From the NCBI GenBank assembly GCA_902489955.1, contig CABUBY010000004.1:1-37631 (forward strand): 37,631 nucleotides of DNA. Reading direction: 5' to 3'. Each line of letters begins with the position of its first letter. Position 1 is the stretch's first letter. The stretch is from an uncultured Collinsella sp. GTDB taxonomy: Bacteria > Actinomycetota > Coriobacteriia > Coriobacteriales > Coriobacteriaceae. The notes under the pieces are model-generated. The model worked only from the letters and a program-made list of their open reading frames with translations. It did no database searches and had not been told where the DNA came from. Below are positions 1 through 8,916 of the stretch, piece after piece. The position numbers and the translations under genes are program-made.

Positions 1-58
1 CGGTCTTTCATGCAGCAGGGGCTCTCAATGTTTTTATGTCCTGCTCATATCGTCTGTG

Positions 59-89
59 CCGGCAGAAAGGGACTGTCCCCAACTGCCGG
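59..89. repeat. Intergenic palindrome with GGGACTGTCCC core
   Basis: Two 14-base arms (59-72 and 76-89) pair imperfectly around a CTG loop; the inner GGGAC/GTCCC and outer CCGGCAG/CTGCCGG parts match exactly. It lies upstream of the first kinase gene. The same odd palindrome centred on ACTGT recurs at 12270-12295, and a related one lies at 10572-10596. It may be a small dispersed repeat or the terminator of a gene outside the window; there is no clear T-tract. Confidence 0.5.
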
Positions 90-170
90 GCGGAATCGTT
101 TAGCGGTGCTGCTGCCGGCTGGGCAGGCTGAGCTGGTATCCTTATGTAGTTATGTCTCGATTCGTTAGGA

Positions 171-2861
171 TTGCATGTGCGAGCTGCCACTGTCCTTCGT
201 TCAGTTATATATCGCGCTCTGGCCATTGTGCTTGCCGCGCTTGCCGTACTAAGTTCTATCGCGCCTGTCCAGGCTTTTGCCGATGACTCTAGTCAGCAAG
301 TCAAAACGGTCCGCGTCGGCTGGCTCGTCAGCAACGAGGGCTTCCAGGACGGCACCCCCGGCGAGCGTCTCTCGGGATGGGGTTACGGGTACCTCCAGAC
401 CCTGTCGTACTACACGTCCGGCTGGCGGTACGAATACGTCTCCGGCACCTTCACCGAGCTTATGGACATGCTCGAGGCAGGCGAGATCGACCTCATGCCC
501 AACATCTCCTACTCCGAGGAACGTGCCCAAAAGCTGCTCTTTTCCTCGAACCCCGAGGGCACCGAGCGCTACTACATCTACGCCAGGCCCGACCGTGACG
601 ACCTTGCAAAGGGTGACCCTCAAGCACTCCAGGGTCTCACTATCGGTTGCAACCCCGACGTCATGCAAACCTTCGTTGGCCAGCAATGGCTCGCCAGCGA
701 AGGAATCGCCTGCACATACAAGGAGTATGACGGAGGATCCGATCTCTTTGACGCGCTCGCAAACGACGAAGTCGATGCCGTCATCATGAACGACACAATC
801 TCGTCGCCCAATGCCTCCCCCATGTTCTACATTGGTTCGAACGACTACTACTTTGCCGTTCCCAAAAGCCGCCCCGACCTGATGGACGACATCAATGCTG
901 CCATGACGGCAATCGCCCGCGTCAACCCACGCTATAACGACGAAGTAAAATCTCACTACTCGACCCAAAACAGCGGCTCATCATCGCTCAACGGACCCGA
1001 ACGTTCCTGGCTCAAAGCAAATGACAACACCATCACGCTCGGCTACATTACGGGCAAACTCCCCTACTGCAACGAGAACGAAGACGGCGAAATGGAAGGC
1101 TCGCTCGCATCGCTTGCGACGACGCTACACGATAAATTTGGCATTACGGTCAAAACCGTCGCCTTTGATAGCTACAAGATGATGTCAAAGGCCCTGTCAA
1201 AGGAAAGCATAGACGTTGCGCTGCCGGTATACCGAGATTACTGGTTTGCCGAGCAAACAGGCGTTGTGCAGTCGATATCGTTGGGGACCATATCCCTCAC
1301 CGCCATCCACACCGGCAGCAACCTGAACAAAGACCTTCAGAACATCGCCTGTACCAAATCATCGTTTGTCAACAAAAATGCACTTGAAAGTCTGTTCCCC
1401 ACAGCGACCGTAACCGAATACCAATCCGACGATGAAGCGTTCGACGCCCTCGGGAAGGGAACGGCGCACTGCATCGTCGCTCCCAGTTCACGCGTAAAAA
1501 CCATCGGTGACCGTTACGATCTCGAGGACTGCGAGACGACCGAGCTCCCTGACACCTGTGAGATCTCGTGCTGGATTTCGCGCGGAAAACCCGAGCTGTT
1601 GGGAATCATCAACAAGGGCATCATCAATGCCGGAGAATCGCTCTCCGCAAGCAATTTCTCCTCCACGTCGTACACGGCCCAGGAATCCAACACGCTTCAA
1701 TTCCTTTATCGCAACCGCACCGCCATTGCAGCTACCCTCATCGGTATGTTGTCGGTCGGCATCGTCCTGCTCATCTGGGCGCTCGTGCGCGCTCGAACCG
1801 AGCGCAAAAAAGCCGATGCTGCCAACGCTGCTAAGACGGCATTCCTCACGCGCATGAGCCACGACATCCGTACGCCGCTCAACGGTATCCTGGGCCTTAT
1901 CGAGATCGAGGAATTGAAGGAAGGCGATATGCAAGTCGCCCGCGAGAGCCGTGCCAAGGCGCGCGTTGCCGCCAATCACCTGCTCTCGCTGATCAACGAC
2001 ATCCTCGAGATGGGCAAAATCGAAGACCGCAAGCTAACACTGGAGCATGCGCCTTTTAACCTCAAAGAACTCTGTGACAATACGCTGGTTCTGTGCAAGC
2101 TCCGCGCATCCGATAACGGCATCACCATGCAGGACAATAGTCTGCCATACGCCACGGGGCCATACATGGTCGGCAGTCCCATCCATATCCGACAGATCAT
2201 GATCAACCTGTTAGACAACAGCATTAAGTACAACAGGCACGGCGGCTCCGTCACCTTTAGCTCAAAGACCAAGCCACTCGATAACGGGCGCGCGCTCTTT
2301 TGCTTTAGCGTTTCGGATACCGGCATTGGCATGGCTCCCGAGTTTTTAAAGCATATCTATGAGCCGTTTGCCCAAGAAGGTGACGATGCGCGCAGCAAGT
2401 TCCAAGGAACCGGCATGGGCATGCCAATCGTCAAGTCGCTTATTGAACTGATGGGTGGCACCATCGAAGTCACCAGCGAACTCCATGTGGGCACCACGTT
2501 CTACGTGGAAATTCCGCTCGATATCGACAAGAACCCCCGGGCGCGGACGGATACGGTCGAGAAGGCGCTCGACTGCTCGCTTGCCAACATGAACGTGCTG
2601 CTCGCCGAAGACAACGAATTGAATGCCGAGATTGCCCAGGCGCTGCTAGAATCCGAGGGCGTCGTGGTCACCCGCGCCGTTAACGGCAACGAAGTCGTCG
2701 ATCTGTACCTGTCTCATCCCGCCGGCAGCTTCGATGCGATCCTGATGGACATTATGATGCCGGAGATGGACGGCGCTCACCGCCAATGCCTTTGCCGAGG
2801 ACGCCAAGGCGGCACACGACGCCGGCATGAACGCCCATCTGTCCAAACCGCTCGACTTTAA
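171..2861 (+). pseudogene. Hybrid histidine kinase with two solute-binding sensor domains, receiver frameshifted
   Basis: Membrane sensor kinase of the BvgS-like type. Residues about 12-36 form a signal/membrane segment, followed by two tandem SBP_bac_3-like extracytoplasmic domains (about 45-270 and 280-500), a membrane helix at about 517-541, a HisKA domain with MSHDIRTPLNG (phospho-acceptor His564), an HATPase domain (DTGIGM, GTGMGMPI) and a receiver beginning near residue 805 with Asp860 in LMDIMMPEMDG. Directly after that motif the frame breaks: the expected rest of the receiver (ALTANAFAED...HLSKP) reads in another frame from 2773 to the TAG at 2914-2916. Compared with the intact kinase at 3508-5700, about 22 codons are missing at the join, so a deletion of roughly 65-70 bases shifted the frame and added a foreign tail. 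Sensing and His phosphorylation could remain; receiver function is probably lost. The start is TTG at 171 with GTG at 177 as alternative; the ribosome site is weak. Confidence 0.85.
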
Positions 2862-2916
2862 CAAGCTCAAAAACATACTCGCCCGCATCAAGAAAAACGG
2901 ATCCGTTTCGCTATAG
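2773..2916 (+). pseudogene. Out-of-frame 3' end of the receiver domain
   Basis: These 47 codons plus stop encode the C-terminal third of a response-regulator receiver, including the conserved Thr/Ala region (ALTANAFAED) and the Lys-Pro of HLSKP. They have no start of their own and belong to the kinase upstream, separated by the deletion near 2771-2775. They are listed so that the original gene extent, 171 to 2916, is clear. Confidence 0.8.
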
Positions 2917-2957
2917 TTTGTGCTCAACAACCATACGCAGCAGAAAGGAAGCCAACG

Positions 2958-3437
2958 ATGTTTAGGCCCTTACGTCGAAAGAAACGCGCCATCACCGACG
3001 AGGAAGCGCGCAAACTGCTCGCTACATGCAAGCGCGGCGTCTTTGCCGTCAACGGCGACGATGGCTACCCGTACGCCATTCCCGTCAACTACTTCTTCGA
3101 CGCCGAGCACGACAAGATTTATTTCCATGGCGCCAAGGCTGGCCACAAGGTCGACGCACTCAAGCGCGATGACAAGGTCTGCTTTACCGTTTACGGCAAC
3201 GAGTGGTACCAGGACGGTGACTGGGCTCCCTACGTTATGAGCACCGTGGTCTTTGGCCGCTGTCGCCTGGCGAATGACACCCCCGCGTTTATCGAGGATA
3301 AAGTCCGCCAGCTCGCGCTTAAGTACTACCCTTCTGCCGAAGAAGTCGAAGAGGAAATCGCCAAGGACATTAAGGGCGTCCAGCTCTACGAGATTTCGAT
3401 TGAGCATCTTTGCGGCAAGCAGATTCAAGAAAAGTAA
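2958..3437 (+). CDS. Pyridoxamine 5'-phosphate oxidase family protein (Nim-like)
   Basis: A 159-residue cytoplasmic protein with the split-barrel flavin-binding fold. The pattern of an N-terminal helix (DEEARKLL), then a strand with NGDDGYPYAIPVNYFF, then KIYFHGAKAGHKVDAL is typical of the pyridoxamine-phosphate-oxidase-like/NimA group, which bind FMN or F420 and reduce small substrates; the real substrate is not evident. AGAAAGGAAG sits just upstream of the ATG. It follows the broken kinase by about 40 bases on the same strand and may share its transcript. A strong stem-loop lies after it. Family assignment is confident, physiological role is not. Confidence 0.9.
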   Translation: MFRPLRRKKRAITDEEARKLLATCKRGVFAVNGDDGYPYAIPVNYFFDAEHDKIYFHGAKAGHKVDALKRDDKVCFTVYGNEWYQDGDWAPYVMSTVVFGRCRLANDTPAFIEDKVRQLALKYYPSAEEVEEEIAKDIKGVQLYEISIEHLCGKQIQEK

Positions 3438-3465
3438 GCCTCAAAAGCAAAACTCATCAATAACA

Positions 3466-3505
3466 ATATGGCCCGGTTCCGACCCACCTTGGAACCGGGC
3501 CATAT
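3466..3505. terminator. Bidirectional terminator stem-loop
   Basis: Perfect 15-bp arms (3466-3480 and 3491-3505, ATATGGCCCGGTTCC and its complement) with a 10-base loop lie between two convergent genes whose stops are at 3437 and 3508. The position suits a shared terminator. T-tracts are weak on both sides. Confidence 0.8.
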
Positions 3506-3507
3506 GC

Positions 3508-5700
3508 TTATAAAGCATCGGCGGCGATGTGCACTAGCGCCTCGACGAGCTCTTGCGAGTTCACGGGTTTGCTCAGGTGCGCGTCCATGCCCGCCTCGCG
3601 CGAAAGCCTGCGATCGTCGGCAAAGGCGTTGGCGCTCACGGCGATAATCGGCGTGGTCGCGGCATCCTCGCGATCGAGTGCTCGAATCTGACGCGTGGCC
3701 TCAAGGCCATCGATACCGGGCATCATGATGTCCATCAACACCACGTCATACTCGTGCGGTGCGCTCGCGGCAAACGTCTCAACGGCAGACTCGCCATCCT
3801 TAGCATGCGTCACGACGGCACCGGCACGGCTGAGCGTAAACTGCGCGATCTCGGCATTCAGATCGTTATCCTCTACGAGCAAAACGCGCAGGCCCTGGAG
3901 CGCATCGCCATCGCCCGCATCTACGCGAACTGCCTGAGGAATCTCGGAGCGCTTACATTTCTCAAACGGCAGGCGGATGGTAAAAGTCGTCCCCTGCCCC
4001 AAGACGCTCGTAAAGCTCATGGTTCCGCCCATAAGCTCGACCAACTGTTTTGCGATAGGCGCGCCCAGGCCAGTTCCCGATGAAGCGCCTTCCACCTGTT
4101 GCTCCTCGCGGCAAAACGGCTCGTAGAGGTGCTGTTGGAACTCCTCGCTCATGCCAATACCGTTGTCGGTAATCGTGTATTCATAGACGGGGACGCCATC
4201 CGCTGGCTCCACCTCGCGGCACACCAGGCGAACATAGCCGCCCTGGCGGTTGTACTTGACGGCATTGCCGGCAATATTGAGCAACAAGCGCTTGAGGTGC
4301 GTCACGCTCACCCGAACATAGGGATGATCAAGCGTCTGCTGGTCGCAGATAATTGTCACCAGACGCTCCTCTGCCTGGCGCTCCAGAATATCGCGCACCT
4401 CGTGGTTGAGGGTCACCAAGTTTGCGGGAACAAGCTCCAGATCGATCTGCCCGCTCTCCAGACGACTCATATCCAGGGCCTCGTTGGCAAGGTCGAGCAG
4501 CAGTCCCGATGCCGTCCAGATCTTTGAGCGGCACTCAGTCTGCTTTTGCAGATCGTCCGCATTGGCATCGCCGACCTCGACCATACCGCGAATGCCGTTG
4601 ATGGGCGTGCGCAGATCGTGGCTCATGCGACGCAAAAACTCCGTCTTTGCCGAGTTGGCAGACGAGGCCTCACGCGCTGCCTTTGCCAGCTTGTCGCCAT
4701 AGTCGCGCTCCTGCTGCAACAAGTCCGTCAAACGTCGACGATCAGCGCGGCGACGCACCAGCACAACAACGGCTATAACACCGCTGTAGAGCACCAGCAC
4801 GCCGGCAGCAACAGCCGCGACGACCTCAAAGTAGCGCCGCGCCGAGGCATAGGTGTACACGTAGAACCCGCGCGCTTTTCCAAATGTGCCCAAATACCAC
4901 TCGCCGCTGGCGTTGACCAATCTGACCTTACCAGCCGGGCATCGATCCTTTATACCGTCGACAATGAAGACATCCGTCGTAGGCAGATCGAACACGCCCA
5001 ATATGGTGGGTTCAACGGCATTGGTCGCAACGACCTTGCCATCACTTTCAATCACGATATTGCCGCTGTCGATGGTCTCATAACCACCGAGCAGGCTCTG
5101 CAATTTGAGCGTATTGCTCGCGACCGCCTTGGCGCTCTGGTGCCTCACTGCGACAACGATGCCCTCGCCATCCTGCCGAGTCACGCAGCCAATGTCTGCG
5201 ACCGAATCATCCGCAAGCGTGATACGGGCGGTATAGGACTTAAGCGGACGGGCTGCCACCTCCAGCACGGGCGCTTCCTTGAGATACGTAGCGAGCGACT
5301 CGTAGCCCACGTCATCCGTCGAGCACTCGGACACCAAATTGCCCGATGCGTCCGTCACGATCAGTGCACTCACGTTGAACTGGTCGGCATATTGCTCCAG
5401 CGTGGCGTTATCCACCAAGCCGTCGCGCTCCATATCGCGCGCTGCCTCTCCGGCAATCTCCATAACGCGAATCAGGTTTTTGGTCGTATAGGCACTGTTG
5501 AACGCATCGTAGGAAAGGCTCTGCGTCGCCACGTAATCGACAACGTCGGCAAAGCGCTGCTCGGCTTGGGCCGTCGTGTAACCGTAGCTCATCATGCCGG
5601 CAACAACCGAGAGCGCTATCCCCAGCAGAGCGACAAGGAGCCATGCCCCTGCCGAACGATTGCCCCGCTCCTGAGCGGCGTGGTCGGGCGCATCGATCAT
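3508..5700 (-). CDS. Hybrid sensor histidine kinase/response regulator
   Basis: A 730-residue membrane kinase. Membrane helices at about 18-40 and 291-314 enclose a Cache-like extracytoplasmic sensor. Then come a short coiled coil, HisKA with RRMSHDLRTPING (His361), HATPase_c with the N box GNAVKYN, DNGIGM and GTGLGAPI, and a C-terminal receiver (about 602-725) with VEDND, phospho-acceptor Asp657 in LMDIMMPGIDG, and HLSKP. All catalytic motifs look intact. Its start overlaps the stop of the solute-binding lipoprotein gene by four bases (ATGA), so the two are co-translated and the lipoprotein probably feeds the sensor. The output partner (an HPt or a DNA-binding regulator) is not in the window. 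The catalytic half resembles the kinase at 171-2861, which helps to define what that gene has lost. Confidence 0.92.
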   Translation of the reverse strand: MIDAPDHAAQERGNRSAGAWLLVALLGIALSVVAGMMSYGYTTAQAEQRFADVVDYVATQSLSYDAFNSAYTTKNLIRVMEIAGEAARDMERDGLVDNATLEQYADQFNVSALIVTDASGNLVSECSTDDVGYESLATYLKEAPVLEVAARPLKSYTARITLADDSVADIGCVTRQDGEGIVVAVRHQSAKAVASNTLKLQSLLGGYETIDSGNIVIESDGKVVATNAVEPTILGVFDLPTTDVFIVDGIKDRCPAGKVRLVNASGEWYLGTFGKARGFYVYTYASARRYFEVVAAVAAGVLVLYSGVIAVVVLVRRRADRRRLTDLLQQERDYGDKLAKAAREASSANSAKTEFLRRMSHDLRTPINGIRGMVEVGDANADDLQKQTECRSKIWTASGLLLDLANEALDMSRLESGQIDLELVPANLVTLNHEVRDILERQAEERLVTIICDQQTLDHPYVRVSVTHLKRLLLNIAGNAVKYNRQGGYVRLVCREVEPADGVPVYEYTITDNGIGMSEEFQQHLYEPFCREEQQVEGASSGTGLGAPIAKQLVELMGGTMSFTSVLGQGTTFTIRLPFEKCKRSEIPQAVRVDAGDGDALQGLRVLLVEDNDLNAEIAQFTLSRAGAVVTHAKDGESAVETFAASAPHEYDVVLMDIMMPGIDGLEATRQIRALDREDAATTPIIAVSANAFADDRRLSREAGMDAHLSKPVNSQELVEALVHIAADAL

Positions 5701-6566
5701 GACAGGCTCTCCATATTCAAAAATGGCGAAGGGTCATCAAAGTACTTTGACACCAGACGTTCCATGGTGCCGTCGGCTAGCATTTCCTGGTAGGCATGGG
5801 TGAGCTTAACATCGATGTCGCGCGTATCGTTGATATCGAAAGCGGTGCCCAAACCAACCACTAGCAGCGGCTCATCCAGAATACGATACGTCACACCATA
5901 GTCTTTTTCGTAGGTGAGCAGCGAGGACTCATGCGCGGCGATGGCGTCGACCAGGCCCTCGACGAGCGCCGGGTTCAGGTACGAACGGTCCGAAAAGCTG
6001 TAGAGTTCCTTGATCTGCGGAACGTTTTCATTTGTACGGTTGAGCAAAATGTCCTCGGGCTTGGTGGTGGACTGAACGGCCACGACCTTATCCTCAAGAT
6101 CGGCAAGCGTGTAGATATCGCTCTGGGGATCGACCGCGACCACCTGGCGGCTCGCAAGGTACGGGCCGGCCCAACGATACTCGTTTTCGCGACCCGTCAT
6201 GCTAAAGCTACCCATGACACAATCGAGCTCGCCGCTCGCCAGCAGTTCTTTCTTCTTTTCCCAGTCGATCAGCTGGTATTTTGGCTTGTAACCAATGCGG
6301 GCCAACGCCTCGGTCAATATCTCGACATCCAGACCAACAATATCGCCGTACTCGTCGGTATACACAAACGGTGGGTAGAGGTCACTGCCAACGTTGAGCG
6401 TCTTAAGGTCGTCGTCTTTGGCCTGCGAGGCATCCAGACCTTCTAATGCAGACGTCGAGGCTCCGTCATTCGACCCGGAACAGCCGGCTATCGCTACGGC
6501 AAAGGCGCACGCCACCGCAAGCGCGACAAACAACGAAATGGCAACCGAGCGACGGGGTCTTTTCAT
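5697..6566 (-). CDS. Extracellular solute-binding lipoprotein (SBP_bac_3 family)
   Basis: A 289-residue periplasmic-type binding protein, family 3, usually specific for amino acids or other polar solutes. The signal peptide runs to a lipobox ending in VAIAGC with lipidated Cys29. The mature protein shows the family pattern LNVGSDLYPPFVY...GLDVEILTEALARIGYK and DCVMGSFSMTGREN. No permease or ATPase gene is adjacent; instead it overlaps the hybrid kinase start by four bases. That argues for a role as a ligand-presenting co-receptor rather than part of an importer. The ligand cannot be read from the sequence. Confidence 0.92.
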   Translation of the reverse strand: MKRPRRSVAISLFVALAVACAFAVAIAGCSGSNDGASTSALEGLDASQAKDDDLKTLNVGSDLYPPFVYTDEYGDIVGLDVEILTEALARIGYKPKYQLIDWEKKKELLASGELDCVMGSFSMTGRENEYRWAGPYLASRQVVAVDPQSDIYTLADLEDKVVAVQSTTKPEDILLNRTNENVPQIKELYSFSDRSYLNPALVEGLVDAIAAHESSLLTYEKDYGVTYRILDEPLLVVGLGTAFDINDTRDIDVKLTHAYQEMLADGTMERLVSKYFDDPSPFLNMESLS

Positions 6567-6658
6567 CGAGCTCCAGACGATCCTGTTTACAGACTGAAAT
6601 GGTTAAAGATAATAGCAAACGAAACCACTCGAGTGCCCAATGGTTACAGACGTTCTAC

Positions 6659-6700
6659 CATGCGGGGCCTTCTAGCCGACTTGGCAGAAGGCCCCGCATG
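6659..6700. terminator. Stem-loop downstream of the C-S lyase gene
   Basis: Perfect 15-bp arms, 6659-6673 and 6686-6700, with a 12-base loop. It lies ten bases past the stop of the minus-strand lyase gene and also upstream of the lipoprotein operon promoter region. Its GC-rich stem (GCGGGGCC) suits a terminator, although no strong T-tract follows. Confidence 0.7.
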
Positions 6701-6710
6701 CAGCGCACAC

Positions 6711-7925
6711 TTACCGTGCATTAAAAACGTAGCGGTCCAGGCGGTCGCACGCTTCCCTCACGCGCGAAAGCGGCAGCGCCAGATTCGCGCGAATGTGGCA
6801 GGGCCCGTGGAACGGACGGCCATCCTGATACCCCACGCCCACGCGGGCGCCCTCGTCGAGCAGCCACTGAATATCACGGCCATGCTCGCGACACCACTCG
6901 GTGCAGTCCAGAAACACCATGTACGTGCCCTGCGGACGCGAAAACGCGACGCCCTTCCAATGTTTTTCTGCATACGTGCAGAAGTACTCGATATTGCCGG
7001 CAAGCACCTGGTTGAGCTCGTCCACCCACTCGTAGCCTTGCGGCTGGTAGGCACCGATAAGCGCATGCATGGAGAGGACGTTCATCTCGTTGTAGTGAGT
7101 CTTGTTGGACACGGCGCACACGCGGTCGCGCAGCGTCTCGTTATAGATAATGTGGTAGCTGCCGACCAGGCCCGCCAGATTAAACGTCTTGCTGGGCGCG
7201 TAGAGGGCAACCGTGCGCATGCGGGCATCCTCGCTCACCGACTGCGTCGGGATATGCTTGTGTCCCGGCAGGATGATATCGGACCAAATCTCATCCGAGA
7301 TCACCACGCAATCGTGCTGGCGATAGATGTCCATGGCGCGCTCGATTTCGTCGCGCTCCCATACGCGGCCGCAGGGGTTGTGCGGCGAGCAGAACACCGC
7401 AGCATGAATGTGGTTTTGGGCGAGCTTGTGCTCCATGTCCTCAAAGTCCATGCGCCACACGCTCTGGTCGTCGAGCTTAAGCGGGCTGTGGACAATGCGA
7501 TAGCCCGCGGCTTCGATGGACTTGGTAAAGCCGATGTAGGTGGGGCTGTGGACCAGTACCGCATCGCCCGGCTGGACATACGCGCGCAGCGTCGACACGA
7601 CACCGCCCAGCACGCCGTTTTCGTAGCCGATATGCTCAGGTGCCAGGCCCTCGACGCCATTACGGCGGCTCTGCCATTCGATGATGCGATCGAAGTACTC
7701 GGGACGCGGATTGAAGTAGCCAAACATGGGGTGATGGACGCGCTGAATGATGTGCTCCTGGACCGTGGGCACCGTGGCGAAGTTCATGTCCGCCACCCAC
7801 ATGGGTATGCGGTCGAAGCCCTCGTCGGGTGCGTTCGGGGCCATACCGGGGACCTCGCCCCAAGAGTCAACGGCAATGGAGTCCATGCCGTGGCGGTCGA
7901 TAAGCGAGCTAAAGTCGTATTTCAT
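6711..7925 (-). CDS. PatB/MalY-type PLP-dependent C-S beta-lyase
   Basis: A 404-residue aminotransferase fold type I enzyme. Its signature is the N-terminal DxMDSIAVDSWG and MWVADMNF region, the cofactor-binding CSPHNPCGRVW and ISDEIWSD stretches, and the Schiff-base lysine Lys246 in APSKTFNLAG. Members of this group cleave cystathionine, cysteine or related thioethers to a thiol or sulfide, pyruvate and ammonia, and some (MalY) also act on regulators. GGGAG precedes the ATG. It stands alone, with no sulfur-assimilation gene next to it. Family assignment is firm; the exact substrate (cystathionine, cysteine or a cysteine conjugate) is open. Confidence 0.92.
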   Translation of the reverse strand: MKYDFSSLIDRHGMDSIAVDSWGEVPGMAPNAPDEGFDRIPMWVADMNFATVPTVQEHIIQRVHHPMFGYFNPRPEYFDRIIEWQSRRNGVEGLAPEHIGYENGVLGGVVSTLRAYVQPGDAVLVHSPTYIGFTKSIEAAGYRIVHSPLKLDDQSVWRMDFEDMEHKLAQNHIHAAVFCSPHNPCGRVWERDEIERAMDIYRQHDCVVISDEIWSDIILPGHKHIPTQSVSEDARMRTVALYAPSKTFNLAGLVGSYHIIYNETLRDRVCAVSNKTHYNEMNVLSMHALIGAYQPQGYEWVDELNQVLAGNIEYFCTYAEKHWKGVAFSRPQGTYMVFLDCTEWCREHGRDIQWLLDEGARVGVGYQDGRPFHGPCHIRANLALPLSRVREACDRLDRYVFNAR

Positions 7926-8037
7926 GCTGAGCTCCCGTGCAAAGTAGGCTGTTTCGATAGGCGTTATTGTCCACCAGCGTAGGCGATTTTGGCATGGGGT
8001 TTGGCGCTTAATTTGACGGGTGCAGACGGATGGCTGG

Positions 8038-8784
8038 TTAGTCTTGCGCGTCGTTGACGGCGACTACGGTTAGCTGGGTTTCATCGACCGTAAAAGATAT
8101 GTCGAGTCCGGCGTAGGCCAAGTGGTAAACGCGGTTTGGCTCGTGCTTGCTGCCCGCGCGGCGCGGATCTTGGCGAAGAACCTCGACCAGACCGGGGAGC
8201 TTTGCGGGTGGGACCATGTCTTGAAGAGCTTGCGGGAACTCGACGTCGAGCTCTTGCCACGGAGCGTCCTCAATCCAGCCGCCGGTCGCATCCGGATGAC
8301 AGTCCGCAAACGGGATGTAGGGCTTGATATCGTAGATAGGCGTGCCGTCACGCAGGTCGGCCCCCAGCACATGAATGATGGGGCCGTCATCGGTGAGCTC
8401 GACACGATCGAACTTGACGCAGGTGAGCCCGATGGGATTAGGGCGAAACGGACTGCGCGTGGCAAACACTCCCACACGTTCGGCTCCGCCCAGACGCGGC
8501 GGGCGCACGGTTTTCGACCATTTTGCGTTGGTGCCGGACCTGTCCTGCGTTTTGGCGTCGGCAGCTATGTCCTTAGCCGTGCCGCCGGGCGTGCCGTTTT
8601 CGAAGCGCCACAGCAGCCATAGGTGAGAGAAGGAGTCCAAGCCCTCAACTGCTGCATTGGAGGCAAATTCCGGCTCAAAAACGATGCGTCCCTGCAGATG
8701 GGGCGCCAAAAAGCTGTTGCGTGGGATGCCGAACTTCTGCGGCAGGTCGGTATGTATGTGTGCAATAGGTTCCATGCCGGTCAT
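8038..8784 (-). CDS. trmO: tRNA (N6-threonylcarbamoyladenosine37-N6)-methyltransferase TrmO
   Basis: TrmO (TsaA/YaeB) family: S-adenosylmethionine-dependent N6-methylation of t6A37 in threonine tRNAs. The N-terminal AHIHTDLPQKFGIPRN, the SHLWLLWRF strand and the VFATRSPFRPNPIGLT motif are hallmarks of the family's beta-barrel. Length about 248 residues fits. The frame stays open upstream to 9339, but that part lies opposite the regulator gene at 8917 and lacks family character, so the start is placed at ATG 8784; ATG 8775 is equally possible and neither has a clear ribosome site. It is divergent from the XRE regulator, with about 130 bases between them. Confidence 0.9.
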   Translation of the reverse strand: MTGMEPIAHIHTDLPQKFGIPRNSFLAPHLQGRIVFEPEFASNAAVEGLDSFSHLWLLWRFENGTPGGTAKDIAADAKTQDRSGTNAKWSKTVRPPRLGGAERVGVFATRSPFRPNPIGLTCVKFDRVELTDDGPIIHVLGADLRDGTPIYDIKPYIPFADCHPDATGGWIEDAPWQELDVEFPQALQDMVPPAKLPGLVEVLRQDPRRAGSKHEPNRVYHLAYAGLDISFTVDETQLTVVAVNDAQD

Positions 8785-8916
8785 TGTACGGCATGGAGGC
8801 GTGGGACGTTGCGCGCAATTCTTCGCCGAGGTCTCCCGTCGTGCAACCAACGGTTGCTTGGAGGGGCGCCTGCCGCCGCGTATGCTTAAGCCATCAACCA
8901 GCAGAAAGGAGCCGCT

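Noticed and set aside
4546..5793. 415-codon open frame on the plus strand
   Set aside because: It lies opposite the intact hybrid kinase and the lipoprotein end; its translation shows no family pattern and no ribosome site. It is a shadow of GC-rich codon use.
6633..7982. 449-codon open frame on the plus strand
   Set aside because: It is opposite the PatB/MalY-type lyase, which has all catalytic residues.
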